Shown here piece by piece: positions 25,744 to 35,900 of a stretch of DNA of 64,000 bases (within the stretch, counting starts at the first letter, position 1; each line of letters opens with the position of its first letter). The notes beneath the pieces were generated by a model. It did no database searches and had not been told where the DNA came from. It saw nothing but the letters and a program-made list of their open reading frames with translations. The stretch covers positions 13,261,149-13,325,148 of the forward strand of contig NC_045146.1 of the NCBI RefSeq assembly GCF_008831285.2, read 5' to 3'. Position numbers and translations under genes: made by a program. The DNA is from Nymphaea colorata (lineage: Eukaryota; Streptophyta; Magnoliopsida; Nymphaeales; Nymphaeaceae).

Positions 25744-26526
25744 TTATATACAAGTCCATCCAGGAGTCTTGCCAATGCCAGATCTCAAGGTTGCATTAGC
25801 AACAACCAAAAACTTGAAACCATAAGCAAGGCAAAGACTTTCAGCATCCAGCACCTCAAAACAGTAAGTCAAATGCAAGGGACCATATTTGATAAACTCG
25901 TTCAACAAAGCTGCATTGGACATAAATAAAAGAAAATGAAAATTAAGAAAAAGTCATATCAATCCATTCAGGGTAACATAAGAAACATAAAACCCGTACT
26001 TGCATACATACAGGCTAGGCATCAACACAACAGAAAATAACTTCACCTTAGGAAAATTTACAAAAGCAGGTTTTTTTTAATTATTATTAAACTTAAATAA
26101 TGAAAATGTAACACTTTTAAAAATTATTTGACTTCCCTGAACAACACTATAGAACATGACAGTAATGTAAAGATTTATTGTGAGAAAACCACGAACAATG
26201 AGATCTACAAAATGTTTTTGCATCACCAACAGAACAGAAATGACAAGTTCTTACGTTAGTATGATGGACAAGCACACAAATGTACCTGGCAGTTGTAAGC
26301 AATTTCTATTTGAATAGTAGAAAATACAACTTAATTCTATTACTCACTGTGTCAAACTTAAAAAAAAAGTTCACCTAAAAAATAAATGCGGTTTGCACCC
26401 AATGATATTGCTGCCACTGTTACTCCAATAATCAATGATTTATGTACAATTGCAGAGAGATCAGTCATTAGAATCAATAGGTGTTCCCCTCGGATACAGT
26501 CTCGTAAGTTGGCAGTCTTGATCAGT
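25744..26526 (-). CDS. Two candidate exons of an unidentified gene
   Basis: Block A (26375-26526, minus) lies between an acceptor ACACAG|ACTG and a donor TTAG|GTGAAC. It encodes about 50 residues, including GEHLLILMTDLSAIVHK and a hydrophobic run SLIIGVTVAAISLGA. Block B (25744-25910) begins after AATGCAG|CTTTG in the matching phase and encodes about 54 residues (LLNEFIKYGPLHLTYCFEVL, then GFKFLVVANATLRSGIGK) before a stop. The composition is balanced, unlike the AT-driven frames around it. I do not recognise the family and found no convincing upstream exon before the retrotransposon at 27.5 kb, so this may be a chance match, a pseudogene end, or the 3' end of a gene split by that insertion. 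Confidence 0.25.
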
Positions 26527-27499
26527 CTGTGTCACTAGTACCTAAAGGTTTCTTTATAAATCCTCTCTACAACGAAGGGTTTTGATGTTCTCTGTATGCT
26601 CCCAACTGGTTAATGTACAATAGCAAAGAGTGCAGACACGGTTTTGTAAAGCTTCCAAAAGAATGCTTACTATATTTGACATCAAAGGTTTTATCTTTTG
26701 CTGAAGAGAATAGTGAATGGACCAAATTGAACAAATATACAAGGACAAATTTTGCAAAATGGGTTGGCATGATAAAGCATGCATTCCTTAATTTACCATC
26801 CGCTCATCAAATCACACACACACACTAGAGGGAGAGAGAGACCATAACTCATGTTGTATCAGTATAATCTTCAAAATAGAAATTAACCTTCTGATCACAT
26901 TAGCATGCTTACGTTCATGTCTTGAAATTGTCTTGAACCTGATTTTTGGACCACTTTTAGACACCATTCATTAACTGTGAGACCTCAACCTTTCACCAAC
27001 ACAAATTGAATGTTTGTAATGCATCAATCATGATAAAACATTTTAAAATAGGAAACAGACAATGCTGAATGCTCAATATGCCATTTTTTAACGTTTTCAT
27101 GACAAACACTTTTTATGCAATGGCAAATCCCTGATACTTCACTCTAGGAGTGCTTTTGGTCTTTTAATTTAGAAAATCAGAAAAAGATATCCATCTTACA
27201 CCAAACAGTAACAAATAACTGCACTGTATCACTATTTAGATCCACCTGATAAAGAAAGAGAACTTGGGCTAACATTTACAGAAAATTTACAAATTGTGAT
27301 ACATTAATATCGAGCCTAACATAATTTTCTGGACCATCGCAAAAGCACCGCCATGTTCACTAATTGTGCTCCATCCAATTTTCTATGTCACAATTCAAAT
27401 TGTATATTGCATTAACGGTGATTAGACCTATAGCATGGTGAATAGGTCCTATCAAACATATCCACAGACAGACACATAAATATAATATATATATATATA
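26527..27499. other. Intergenic DNA next to the retrotransposon
   Basis: AT-rich with a short CA run near 26.815 kb and TA repeats at about 27483-27500 that form the left flank of the LTR element. Overlapping frames on both strands near 26.55-26.83 kb cannot be told from chance. Confidence 0.4.
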
Positions 27500-27816
27500 T
27501 GAAAAATCTAAAGATATCAGATTGAAAATGACTTCCACGATCTGATTTTTACAAAAAAAACGGAGGACAGGGAGAAAGATGCATAAAATGGTTGGGGCAG
27601 CAGTAGCAACATGCCTCCAAACCTAATCGATATTATTAAACATAACTTCACATTTTTTAGACATATATACTCAATGGAGATACAAGATACAAAAGAGCCA
27701 CTAATGAAGGAATTCAGTACATGTGGAAATAAAAGGAAGTGTCTAAACAAAGAAGGAGGTCTAGGTCAGACATGTCTGGATCCAAAACCAGACACGTTAA
27801 ACTGTACATATTATCA
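27500..27816 (-). repeat. 3' LTR of the copia element
   Basis: 317 bp, in element sense from TGATAATATG to AGATTTTTCA. It shares with the other LTR long blocks such as CTGATTTTTACA, ATTATTAAACATAA, AATGGAGATA and CAGACACGTTAAAC. Confidence 0.85.
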
Positions 27817-27828
27817 CCCTCCCTTAAG
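27817..27828 (-). other. Polypurine tract of the copia element
   Basis: The minus strand reads CTTAAGGGAGGG directly before the TG of the 3' LTR, the expected place for plus-strand DNA priming. Confidence 0.7.
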
Positions 27829-28301
27829 TTGTACATGGTTTTGAATCATGTACAACTTGCTCTTCAATCGCCAGAATTGATATCCTGTCAGCCCTTTTGT
27901 AAACAAGTCTGCACCTGATCTTCTGTCCTTACATGCTACAGCACTATCACTTTAAGTTCAACTTTCTAGCATATGAAATGTTAGTCAATTTCAATGTGTT
28001 TTGTCTTGCCATGTTGAGTCGGACTAAAAGCAATGTTCTATAGCATTGTGACTATCACATAATCACACAGTAACAAGGACTGACCAATCTCTTCTCCCAA
28101 ACCAGCCAATAAATGTCTGATCCATGCAACTTATGTTATCCCAGTAGCCATTAGTTTATACGCAGCTTCTGTACTAGATTGTGTCACCACCATATGGTTT
28201 CAATTACTCCATGATACAAGATTTTGACCAATGAAAATACAGTACCCAAATACGGATCTGCTCTCATCTAGTCACATGCCCAATCTGCATCAGTGTAAGT
28301 T

Positions 28302-28850
28302 CTAAAGTTTATGCCCCTTCTTCCCACAGTCACTTTTATGACAAACCAGGCCATCCTTTATGGTTCCCCCAAAGTACCTTACAATACGTTTCATAACTTT
28401 CATTTGGCCTTCTCTTGGAGCATGCATAAATTGAGAAACTTGATTGACTGCACAGACTACGTCTGGTCTAGTAAAAGTAATATACTGCAGTATTTCAATA
28501 ATGCTACGATAGCTCTTGGAATTGGCACAAAGCTCCCAGTCTTCTGAACTTAACCTCTGATGCAATACACAGAGTATTCACTGGCCTACAACTCTTCATA
28601 ACCGCCTTGTCCAAAAGACCAAGGTGTTCTGTTGCATGTGTGTCAACACGTCCCCTTGTCCAATCTACCTCAACCCCAAGAAAATATTGCAATTCCACAA
28701 AGTCTCCATCAAGTGTTCTTTAAATTCTTGCACATGATCATTTGAGTTCCCAATGACCACAATATCATCAACACATATGAGAAGTAAAGTGATGATATAT
28801 TTTCTGACAAATAAATAGAGAGTGGTCAAGTGAACATCTCCTGAAGCCAT
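28302..28850 (-). pseudogene. Copia reverse transcriptase and RNase H remnant
   Basis: Overlapping broken frames cover the C-terminal half of reverse transcriptase and the start of RNase H. Visible are ICVDDIVVIGNSNDHVQEFK (the catalytic Y/VDD box), LQYFLGVEVDWTRG (the family's YFLGIE block) and SYRSIIEILQYITFTRPDVV with NQVSQFMHAP. Frame changes near 28.50-28.70 kb break it into at least three pieces, and the N-terminal half is too decayed to follow. Confidence 0.8.
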
Positions 28851-29298
28851 ATCATTGAATTTTCAGGGAAAAGCTTTCAAACCACAACCAAGAAGATTGT
28901 TTTAAAGTTTAAACCATGTAAGGACTTTCTTAACTTGCACACCCAAGTGGAAGCATCTCTCTCTGCATATCCAAGGGGGTTGTAAATATATACTTCCTCT
29001 TTCAAGTCACCATGTAGAAATGCATTCTTGACATCCATTTGCCTAAGCTTCCATCCCCAGTCAACTGCAAGGGATATGATGGAAAAGGATGGTATCCATC
29101 TTAGCTACCCCATTTTATTGAGAGGTATGTGGCTAAGACTCTTGTCACCCTATTCCATTATTTTGAAGAAACACAAGAAATTTGTCTTATGAGCATTCTC
29201 CCCACCATCACATTACAAATGCACAAGGTCACATGAGAATCTAACTTTGACCATAGAATGGAATCCACAGGATATTAGAAAAACTTCATGTTTATGTT

Positions 29299-29640
29299 TC
29301 ATGAAGTATGTCCAGCTGTGATGAGAATACGAGTCGATGATATAACATAGTATTGACTTCTAGACAAAGAAATCAGTGCACACTCACCAAACATCAAACA
29401 AACAATTTCAAAAGGCCTCGAAGTTCTTTTGTTTATAACATTGAAAGGAAGCATGATTCTTACATAATTTGCAACTAAAAGATTTCTTGACCTCAAAAGG
29501 AGAAAATAAACTAGACTCTAAAATAAAACCATCAGACACAAGTTTTTCAATAAATCCCCGACTACAATGACCCAAACGACCATGCCAAAGATTTGGCTCA
29601 TTACAACAAGATAAACTAGAAACACTCAACAAACACATAC
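29299..29640 (-). pseudogene. Copia integrase N-terminal remnant
   Basis: NLWHGRLGHCSRGFIEKL is the pre-integrase LWHxRLGH block, and CKLCKNHASFQCYK follows as the zinc-binding part. A second frame, offset near 29.45 kb, continues with RTSRPFEIVCLMFGECA, corresponding to the start of the integrase core. The shift between the two shows at least one frameshift. Confidence 0.75.
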
Positions 29641-29900
29641 TAGAACTAAAGACAAAAGATTATGAAGATGAAGGCTTTCTTGGCTCCAACAGGACAACTA
29701 GAACTGGAGAGAAGCAGGAACTTCTTCTTCTTCTTCTTCTTTTTTTTTTTGGAAGAGGCACAGGTTTCCTCATTGCTCCCCTTCAGCAAACGTCTTCTTC
29801 ATTCGAAGGTCCTCGACATAGACAGAAGATGGAATAAATTCGACTGACAAATTCATATCGTGCATAAGTTTAGCAACAGAAACAATATTCTTTTGAATAT

Positions 29901-30405
29901 TTAGTGCAAGTAAAACATTGGACAGGAAAAGGGAGGACTTGAGCATGGGAAATGTGCATTACCAGCATGACTAATTGAAGGGTGACTACCATCTCCCATA
30001 ACAATACAACCTTTTTCAAGGTAAGGAGCTAGGCCAGGCAACTTAAGCGCATTGTCTGTGTGATCCTGAATCCACATAGCACTCTTCCTATTCATTTTGC
30101 TTGTCATTTATGATAGAGTTGACAGGACAACCTACCATACATCACCAGGTGGCTTCGCACTCTCACTGGAAGCTGCTCTATTCTCGAAGTTACTCATTTT
30201 CTTTCCCTTTATTTTATGGATTATACAGCAATCAGCATTCACTTGCCTGTTTTTGTTGTACTGGATGCAAATGAGCACTCTCTTTCGGTTCCCTGCATTA
30301 AAATCACCTGGGACAATAGGTGTAGGCAATATTCCATGGCCACCTTGCCCCCCCTCATCCTCTACCACCTTAATGCCCTCCATTTCCACATCCTACACCT
30401 ACTGA
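29901..30405 (-). pseudogene. Copia gag zinc knuckle and protease remnant
   Basis: The frame at 30132-30389 holds CIQYNKNRQVNADC, a knuckle of CX2CX4HX4C type in which the second cysteine and the histidine have been lost. The frame at 29901-30107 holds WIQDHTDNALKLPG and CIVMGDGSHPSISHAGNA, the region around the retroviral-type aspartic protease, with the D-S/T-G active-site triplet degraded. Confidence 0.65.
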
Positions 30406-30480
30406 GCTGTCTATTGCCAGAATAGTATGATATTTGATCATGTCATTTTCCTCTACCCTTCTCTTCATGGTCATCTCATA

Positions 30481-31053
30481 CTAAAGGAGTTTTGCTTGAA
30501 TCTCCTCAAAAGTAGGCAAAGTGAGCTGACATGACAAGGCTGTAGTAAACATATCAAAATCTGAGCCCAGGCCATTAAGAGTTTGTTGAACTTTATCATT
30601 GTCTGGAACGGTATTCCCAACAATAGCCAACTGATCAATAATGTTCTTCGTGTGATCTATATAATCCATAACCAACATTGATCACTTCCCTAGATTCAGA
30701 AGCTCCAATTTTAAGAACAACACCCAAGCCTCTGACATCTACGAATAATTTTTCGTGAGCATACCCCACAACTGTGCAAAATGCAATCATCTGAAATTGA
30801 AGTCATTTCTTGAGAAAGTATTGATGTGATGTAGGCCACCAAAGACAGATATCCTTCAAGTTGTGTATTCTTGATTCTTGACCGAACGTGTGGATATCAC
30901 ACTTTTCTCATCCTTGGTTTCCTGCAAGATGAATCGTGGTGATACATGGATAGAACCATCCAAATGCTCACGAAGATCATGACTCCGTATAAACAGTATT
31001 ATTTGCCTCTTCCATGTTAAGAAGTTGGAGTAAGAAAGCTTTTCGGAAACCAA
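30481..31053 (-). pseudogene. Copia gag remnant
   Basis: The upper frame begins VSEKLSYSNFLTWKRQI, the N-terminal block of copia gag (KLxxxNYLxWK). The lower frame (30481-30678) holds YIDHTKNIIDQLAIVGNTV and LNGLGSDFDMFTTAL, the usual gag_2/UBN2 region. Stops and shifts between 30.68 and 30.86 kb separate them. Confidence 0.75.
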
Positions 31054-31819
31054 CTAACTGAGAAAATTTGTTGAAATGTCGGATTGTGAAGAAGAGTCCA
31101 TAGGAAATAAACAAGGATGAACAATTGGAAGCAAAGACAAAGGGAATATTCAGCCACACAATCAAGGAAGTTCTACCAGCAGGGATACAAACTCGCCTAT
31201 TTTTCTCCTTCCTTTTTTTATATAATTTTGAATTTTTTTTTTTTTACAGACTTCGATCAGAAATTGGGCCTCACTTTCTGTCTTGCAAGTTTGACAAGAG
31301 TCTGCTGGAAAGAGTTAAGGTTCGTGCAAATATTTTGATCTGACATATTTGCATCCACACTACTGATTAGAGAGAATATGACAGACATGAATTTCAGATG
31401 AAACGTGAACCAGTGTACAAATATAGAAAGAAAACAATGTATATATCACGACAGAAACATTTCAGATATAATATATACATCAGAGTCAACAATGAGCAAG
31501 AGAAATATGCATGATAGTATAGAGAGATTTAGGTGCCAGAAGAGAAAAATGGACACGCCTGAGGTGTGCAGGTGGCAAAAAAATATCTATATGCACACTC
31601 AGCAAAAAATAAATATACAACAGAAAGTATGCAGGAACAATAGACAAACGACTTTATGAACTAACGACAGAAGGAAAGGGGAAACTAGGGCAGACATCTT
31701 TAGACATCAGAGGTTGAAGGAAGGGAGGATCAGAAAAGAGATCAGAACAGATATTAAGAGGAAACAGAGTCAGATCTTTCAAAGCATACCGTTTGGTAAA
31801 TCCTTGCAGCACCACCGTA

Positions 31820-31825
31820 ATACCA
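31820..31825 (-). other. Primer-binding-site remnant
   Basis: The minus strand reads TGGTAT directly after the 5' LTR, matching the start of the common initiator tRNA-Met primer site. The following bases have diverged. Confidence 0.5.
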
Positions 31826-32140
31826 TGAAAAATCTGAAGATATCAACTTGCAAATGGCTTCCACAATCTGATTTTTACAGAAAACTAAGGAAAGGATGCA
31901 TAGAATGGTTGGGTTGGCAGCAGCAACACATGCCTCCAATGCCCAATCATATTATTAAACATAAATTTACATTTTCTGGGAGTATATACCCCTCAATGGA
32001 GATATGAAATACAAAAGAGCCCTTAATGAAAGGGTTCAGCACATTTTGAAACATAAAGAGGCGCCTAAGTCAAGAAATGGGTATGGGCCAGACTGGTCCG
32101 GATCCAAATCCAGACACGTTAAACTTTATCTTTTAACTCT
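31826..32140 (-). repeat. 5' LTR of the copia element
   Basis: About 315 bp, aligned over its whole length with 27500-27816. The outer end is placed by the ATATA duplication and by length. It lacks an 11-bp stretch present in the other copy near 27.57 kb. Confidence 0.75.
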
Positions 32141-32144
32141 ATAT

Positions 32145-32192
<48 letters not shown>

Positions 32193-32910
32193 TTGTGTAG
32201 ATATATGCAAGCATATTGCATATGCACAAGTAACCTTTTTAAGTTCCAAAACACATTAGTCTAAGTATTCTGTAAAACTAACAATTGGAATTCGTTTTTT
32301 CAACAGTCCAAAATTCTATAGCTCATGAATTCATCTTGATATAGCAGAAAAAATAAATGCTCAGATCCTATCAAAAAAATAAATGCTCAGATCCTATCAC
32401 CAGGTGTTTGAGTATGGACAATACTAGAATCTTGTTATGTTATGGACCATCCTTCATGCTTTCAAATTGTATTGTATGTTGAACTACTAAATCTTGTTAT
32501 GTTATGGACCAGTGTTGTGGTCGAGAATAGAAGTGAGTCGCTTCTGTTGTAGTGGTAGTTTTGTAGCCGTAATAGTCAGCACTCCTACATGGATGAATGC
32601 CTCCATACTCTACTTTCTAATGCCCACTCTGCCCTCCTTCCTTGCCTGAAGCTTTTCTTCATATGGTCATCTTTTGAGGGGAGGGAAAAACTAAAGAATT
32701 TTGACTGGGATTTAGGCATGCAGCGGCACAAAATAAAACATATATCTGAGTCCAAGTTGAATCTACACATACGTCTGAATATGCAGACAATGAGAAAGCA
32801 AGAGATTGAACACTAGGAAAATATTGATCAGGGGAACAAAATGTGAAGGTATCTCTAAGGACAACTACTTACCTAAATTTTTAAGGTTTCTGAGAGAGAC
32901 AAAATTGGTT
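32141..32910. other. Spacer and probable HUA2 3' UTR
   Basis: Between the retrotransposon and the HUA2 stop. It holds a GT microsatellite at 32147-32184, a 23-bp tandem pair (32351-32373 and 32377-32399, unit AAATAAATGCTCAGATCC...), and a repeated ATCTTGTTATGTTATGGACC. The part near the gene is probably its 3' UTR; no polyadenylation site was fixed. Confidence 0.45.
32147..32184. repeat. GT dinucleotide microsatellite
   Basis: About 18 uninterrupted GT units directly beside the outer end of the 5' LTR. Confidence 0.9.
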
Positions 32911-35900
32911 TTACATAGGCCTCCAACAATTAAAGGGTGCAACATCTGGCCTGCAAGGTTGCACCTGATTGACGCCGTGAGGAGGGGCAGCTACAGAAAA
33001 ACAAAAGAATATACAAAGTATGTAAATAATAATAAAATTGATCAATTAACATATTATTTCAAAAAAAATAGAAGTTTGTCCCCAGAATGATTTCAGGCAT
33101 GCACAAGTCACCTGGAATTGAACCACCAGAGCCAACAGAGTTCTGTACAGGATACTGATAGCCCATGGGGCTTAAGCAAGGCCTTTCTACTGGGGGTCGA
33201 AAGTAACCTGACGGTGTAAAACATAGTAAGAACCAGACACAAGCAAGGTTTTAGCACCCCATAGGAAACTCATGCTATGGTATATAATAGATAATTTACG
33301 ACAACAAAAACTACACACCATCCTGTACAATAGGTGGGCCTGAGCATGATGGTGCAGACATTCCTCCAGGAACCCACACGTTCTGCTGACTATTAGCTTT
33401 GGCATCATTAGGATGTGGTCGCCATTGTTCCTCATTAACAGGTTGCCTCCAATTGTTTGGGACAGAGGTCAAAGGATACTGGTGATAAGGTTGTGGAGCA
33501 AAATGCGGAGCAACAGGCCTAGGATATGCAAAATGATTTGAAGGTGGCTGTGGAGGAGAGAAGTGATTGGAAGGTGGCTGTGGATGTGGATGTGGATGTG
33601 GATGTGGAGGTGGAGGTGGAGGTGGAGGTGGAGGCGGAGGTGGAGGGGGATGATATGGTCGTTGCTGGAATGGCACATTACCAGGCTGGAACTGCTGAGT
33701 AACTGCACTGGGCTGGAACTGCTGAGTAACTTGGGTGGCCTGAGGGACTGAATGAATATTACTTTTCCCATATTCAAAATTAGACGGATGTGTATTTGGA
33801 ACATCTTGGACATGGCACTGCCCAGATGTTGCAAAAGAAGAATTATGTGGAATCCTTTCATTTCCCAGAGGCGTAAGATTGACATGGCTTTGAGAAGGAG
33901 CAGGTCCAGCAGTTTGGACATTTCCACCACCCTGCAAAGTAAAGATGGATTAGTACTTCTAACTTCTAAGCCAGATACAAAGTTTAAGAACAATATATAT
34001 CATAAAAGAGTTGCAGAGCTTACATCTGGAAGCCGATGATAATCTTGCCGACTCAAATCTGGAGGCCTAGGATAATCTTGAGGCATAGAATGACCATAGA
34101 CATAGGAAGGTGGGGAAGATGCTGGCAGTGGTGGCGGCGGCGGTGGTGGTGGAGGTGGTGGTGGTGGAGGTGGAGATGGAGATTCCGGGGGTGGAGGGGG
34201 AGTGGGAGGAGGGGAAGAAGGTAAAGGTGGCAAGGGGGGAGGAGAATCCACAGGTAGAGGTGGAGAACCAACTTCTAGTGGGGCATTCTCAGTCGTATCA
34301 TCCCTCGAAGAACTTGGAACATTTTGCTGAGGTTCTTGTTCAACAGGAATGCTACGGGCTGCAGCTTCGTCTTTGGAAGAGGCAGATACATCTTCCATTT
34401 CAAGCTCCCCATCAACTTCTTCTAAAATGTGGTGACGCCTATCACTTGGAGTACCAGCATATGGTAGTGCCTCCTCCAAAACTTCAGTGGTACCCAATGA
34501 CAACATTTCAGTGGCTTCCTTGATTTGAAAAGTTTCTTCCTCTTCAAAGAATTGAGAAGATAGGAAACCAGGCAATTGAAATGTTGCATTGCTGAAAGGA
34601 GTGGAAGATCCAAGTTAGTAACATCACCCATCCATGTAAGTTCACGCAGCTTGAAGTGGCAATAAAAGATCAATAAAACGCATTTTTTGAAATCATAGCA
34701 TGCTAGAATCAGAAAACCACAGTAAACAAAAGTGGAAAATTTGTAAATCCAAAATACTGGGGAAAAAAAACTTGCTGAAATATCAACCTCCCCGCAATAC
34801 ATATGCAGACCAAACCAAGGTTGAAGAAAGTTTGATTCAGAAATTGCTAAAATATTCTAAAACCATCCCTAACCTACTCAGAATTAGGAGAATATAATCA
34901 AGTTAACAAGCAGCATACTTGAGGACATTTTCTCTAAAGACACTGTCAAACAAGAACCTCAATTAATCAACTCAGGTCCACACATTACATATACTAAGTT
35001 ACGAAACCTTACAAATAGTAGCATATACAACGCAAACTTTTCAAAGCTCAAAAAACATCTCTCTTTGAATCTCGACCTTAGTTACCAACAACTCCAATAT
35101 TGCAAGATAAGAATTCTTCACAATAACTCACTTTAGCCCCTCTTTAGAAGTTCCTTTTAGCATTCCATGCATGAACACTTGGTGGATTCTTTATCATGGC
35201 TGTTTTCTGGAACAATTCTCTTGCTTAAACGCCATTCCTACACTGTAGCAGAATATTTTCATTGATTTCAAAACCAGGACATCTCCTTCCAGATGATTTT
35301 GGAACATGGATTCACCTGTATATGTTTTGACAAAGCCTGACATTTTGGCAGTTTTGATGTAACTGGTGATCATCTTAGCCAAATTACATAACAGACTGTC
35401 TCTTAGTACAATTGGACTAATCTTACATTCGCATATGTTAGAGATGTATAGGTACTGCCAATGTGAAGAAGAGGTAAACCAAAATTTTTAGATTCACATA
35501 CGCCTGCATCTTGGTAGACTCAGAACCTGTGCATTTGCAGGACCTCAAGACATTAAACTATTTAACGATGTTGTTATGGTAATATAAGGGCATAGTTAAA
35601 AATTTAACACCATCATTTACGCCTATAGATAACATAAACAACATAAATAAGCTACAAATGTAAAAGTAACTGCACTTATCAGGGATTGCACTGCCGCTGA
35701 ACCTGCTCCACCAAAGAGATGAAGCATAAGTGTGGCTTTGCAATATTTGTGTCATGCTCTTCTAGGCAGCAAGGCGAGAGATTATGACTCACCTGCCATA
35801 CTCATCAACAAGCATTCCTTCCATTTCTCTGAGTGGATCATCCACAGCCCTCTCTGCTCGAGTCGGACGTCGTAAAGACAAACTGGCAGTAATTTCATCA

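Larger units (their letters stand above)
27500..32140 (-). mobile_element. Decayed full-length Ty1/copia retrotransposon
   Basis: Two direct LTRs (27500-27816 and about 31826-32140), both starting TGAAAAATCT on the plus strand, bound a minus-strand internal region with broken gag, protease, integrase, reverse transcriptase and RNase H segments in copia order. A purine tract CTTAAGGGAGGG (minus, 27817-27828) abuts the 3' LTR. TGGTAT, the usual start of a tRNA-Met primer site, abuts the 5' LTR at 31820-31825. The LTRs differ at roughly one position in five by eye, so the insertion is old. ATATA flanks both ends (27495-27499 and 32141-32145), a possible target duplication in low-complexity DNA. 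Every frame is interrupted; it is not autonomous. Confidence 0.85.

Noticed and set aside
16811-27499. Expected mitochondrial ClpP2 gene by comparison with Arabidopsis
   Set aside because: None of the conserved ClpP blocks (such as NSPGG or the GQAASM serine site) was found by eye in either strand.
33563-34523. Plus-strand frames with WMWMW and GGGG-rich runs opposite HUA2
   Set aside because: Antisense shadows of the proline-coding repeats.
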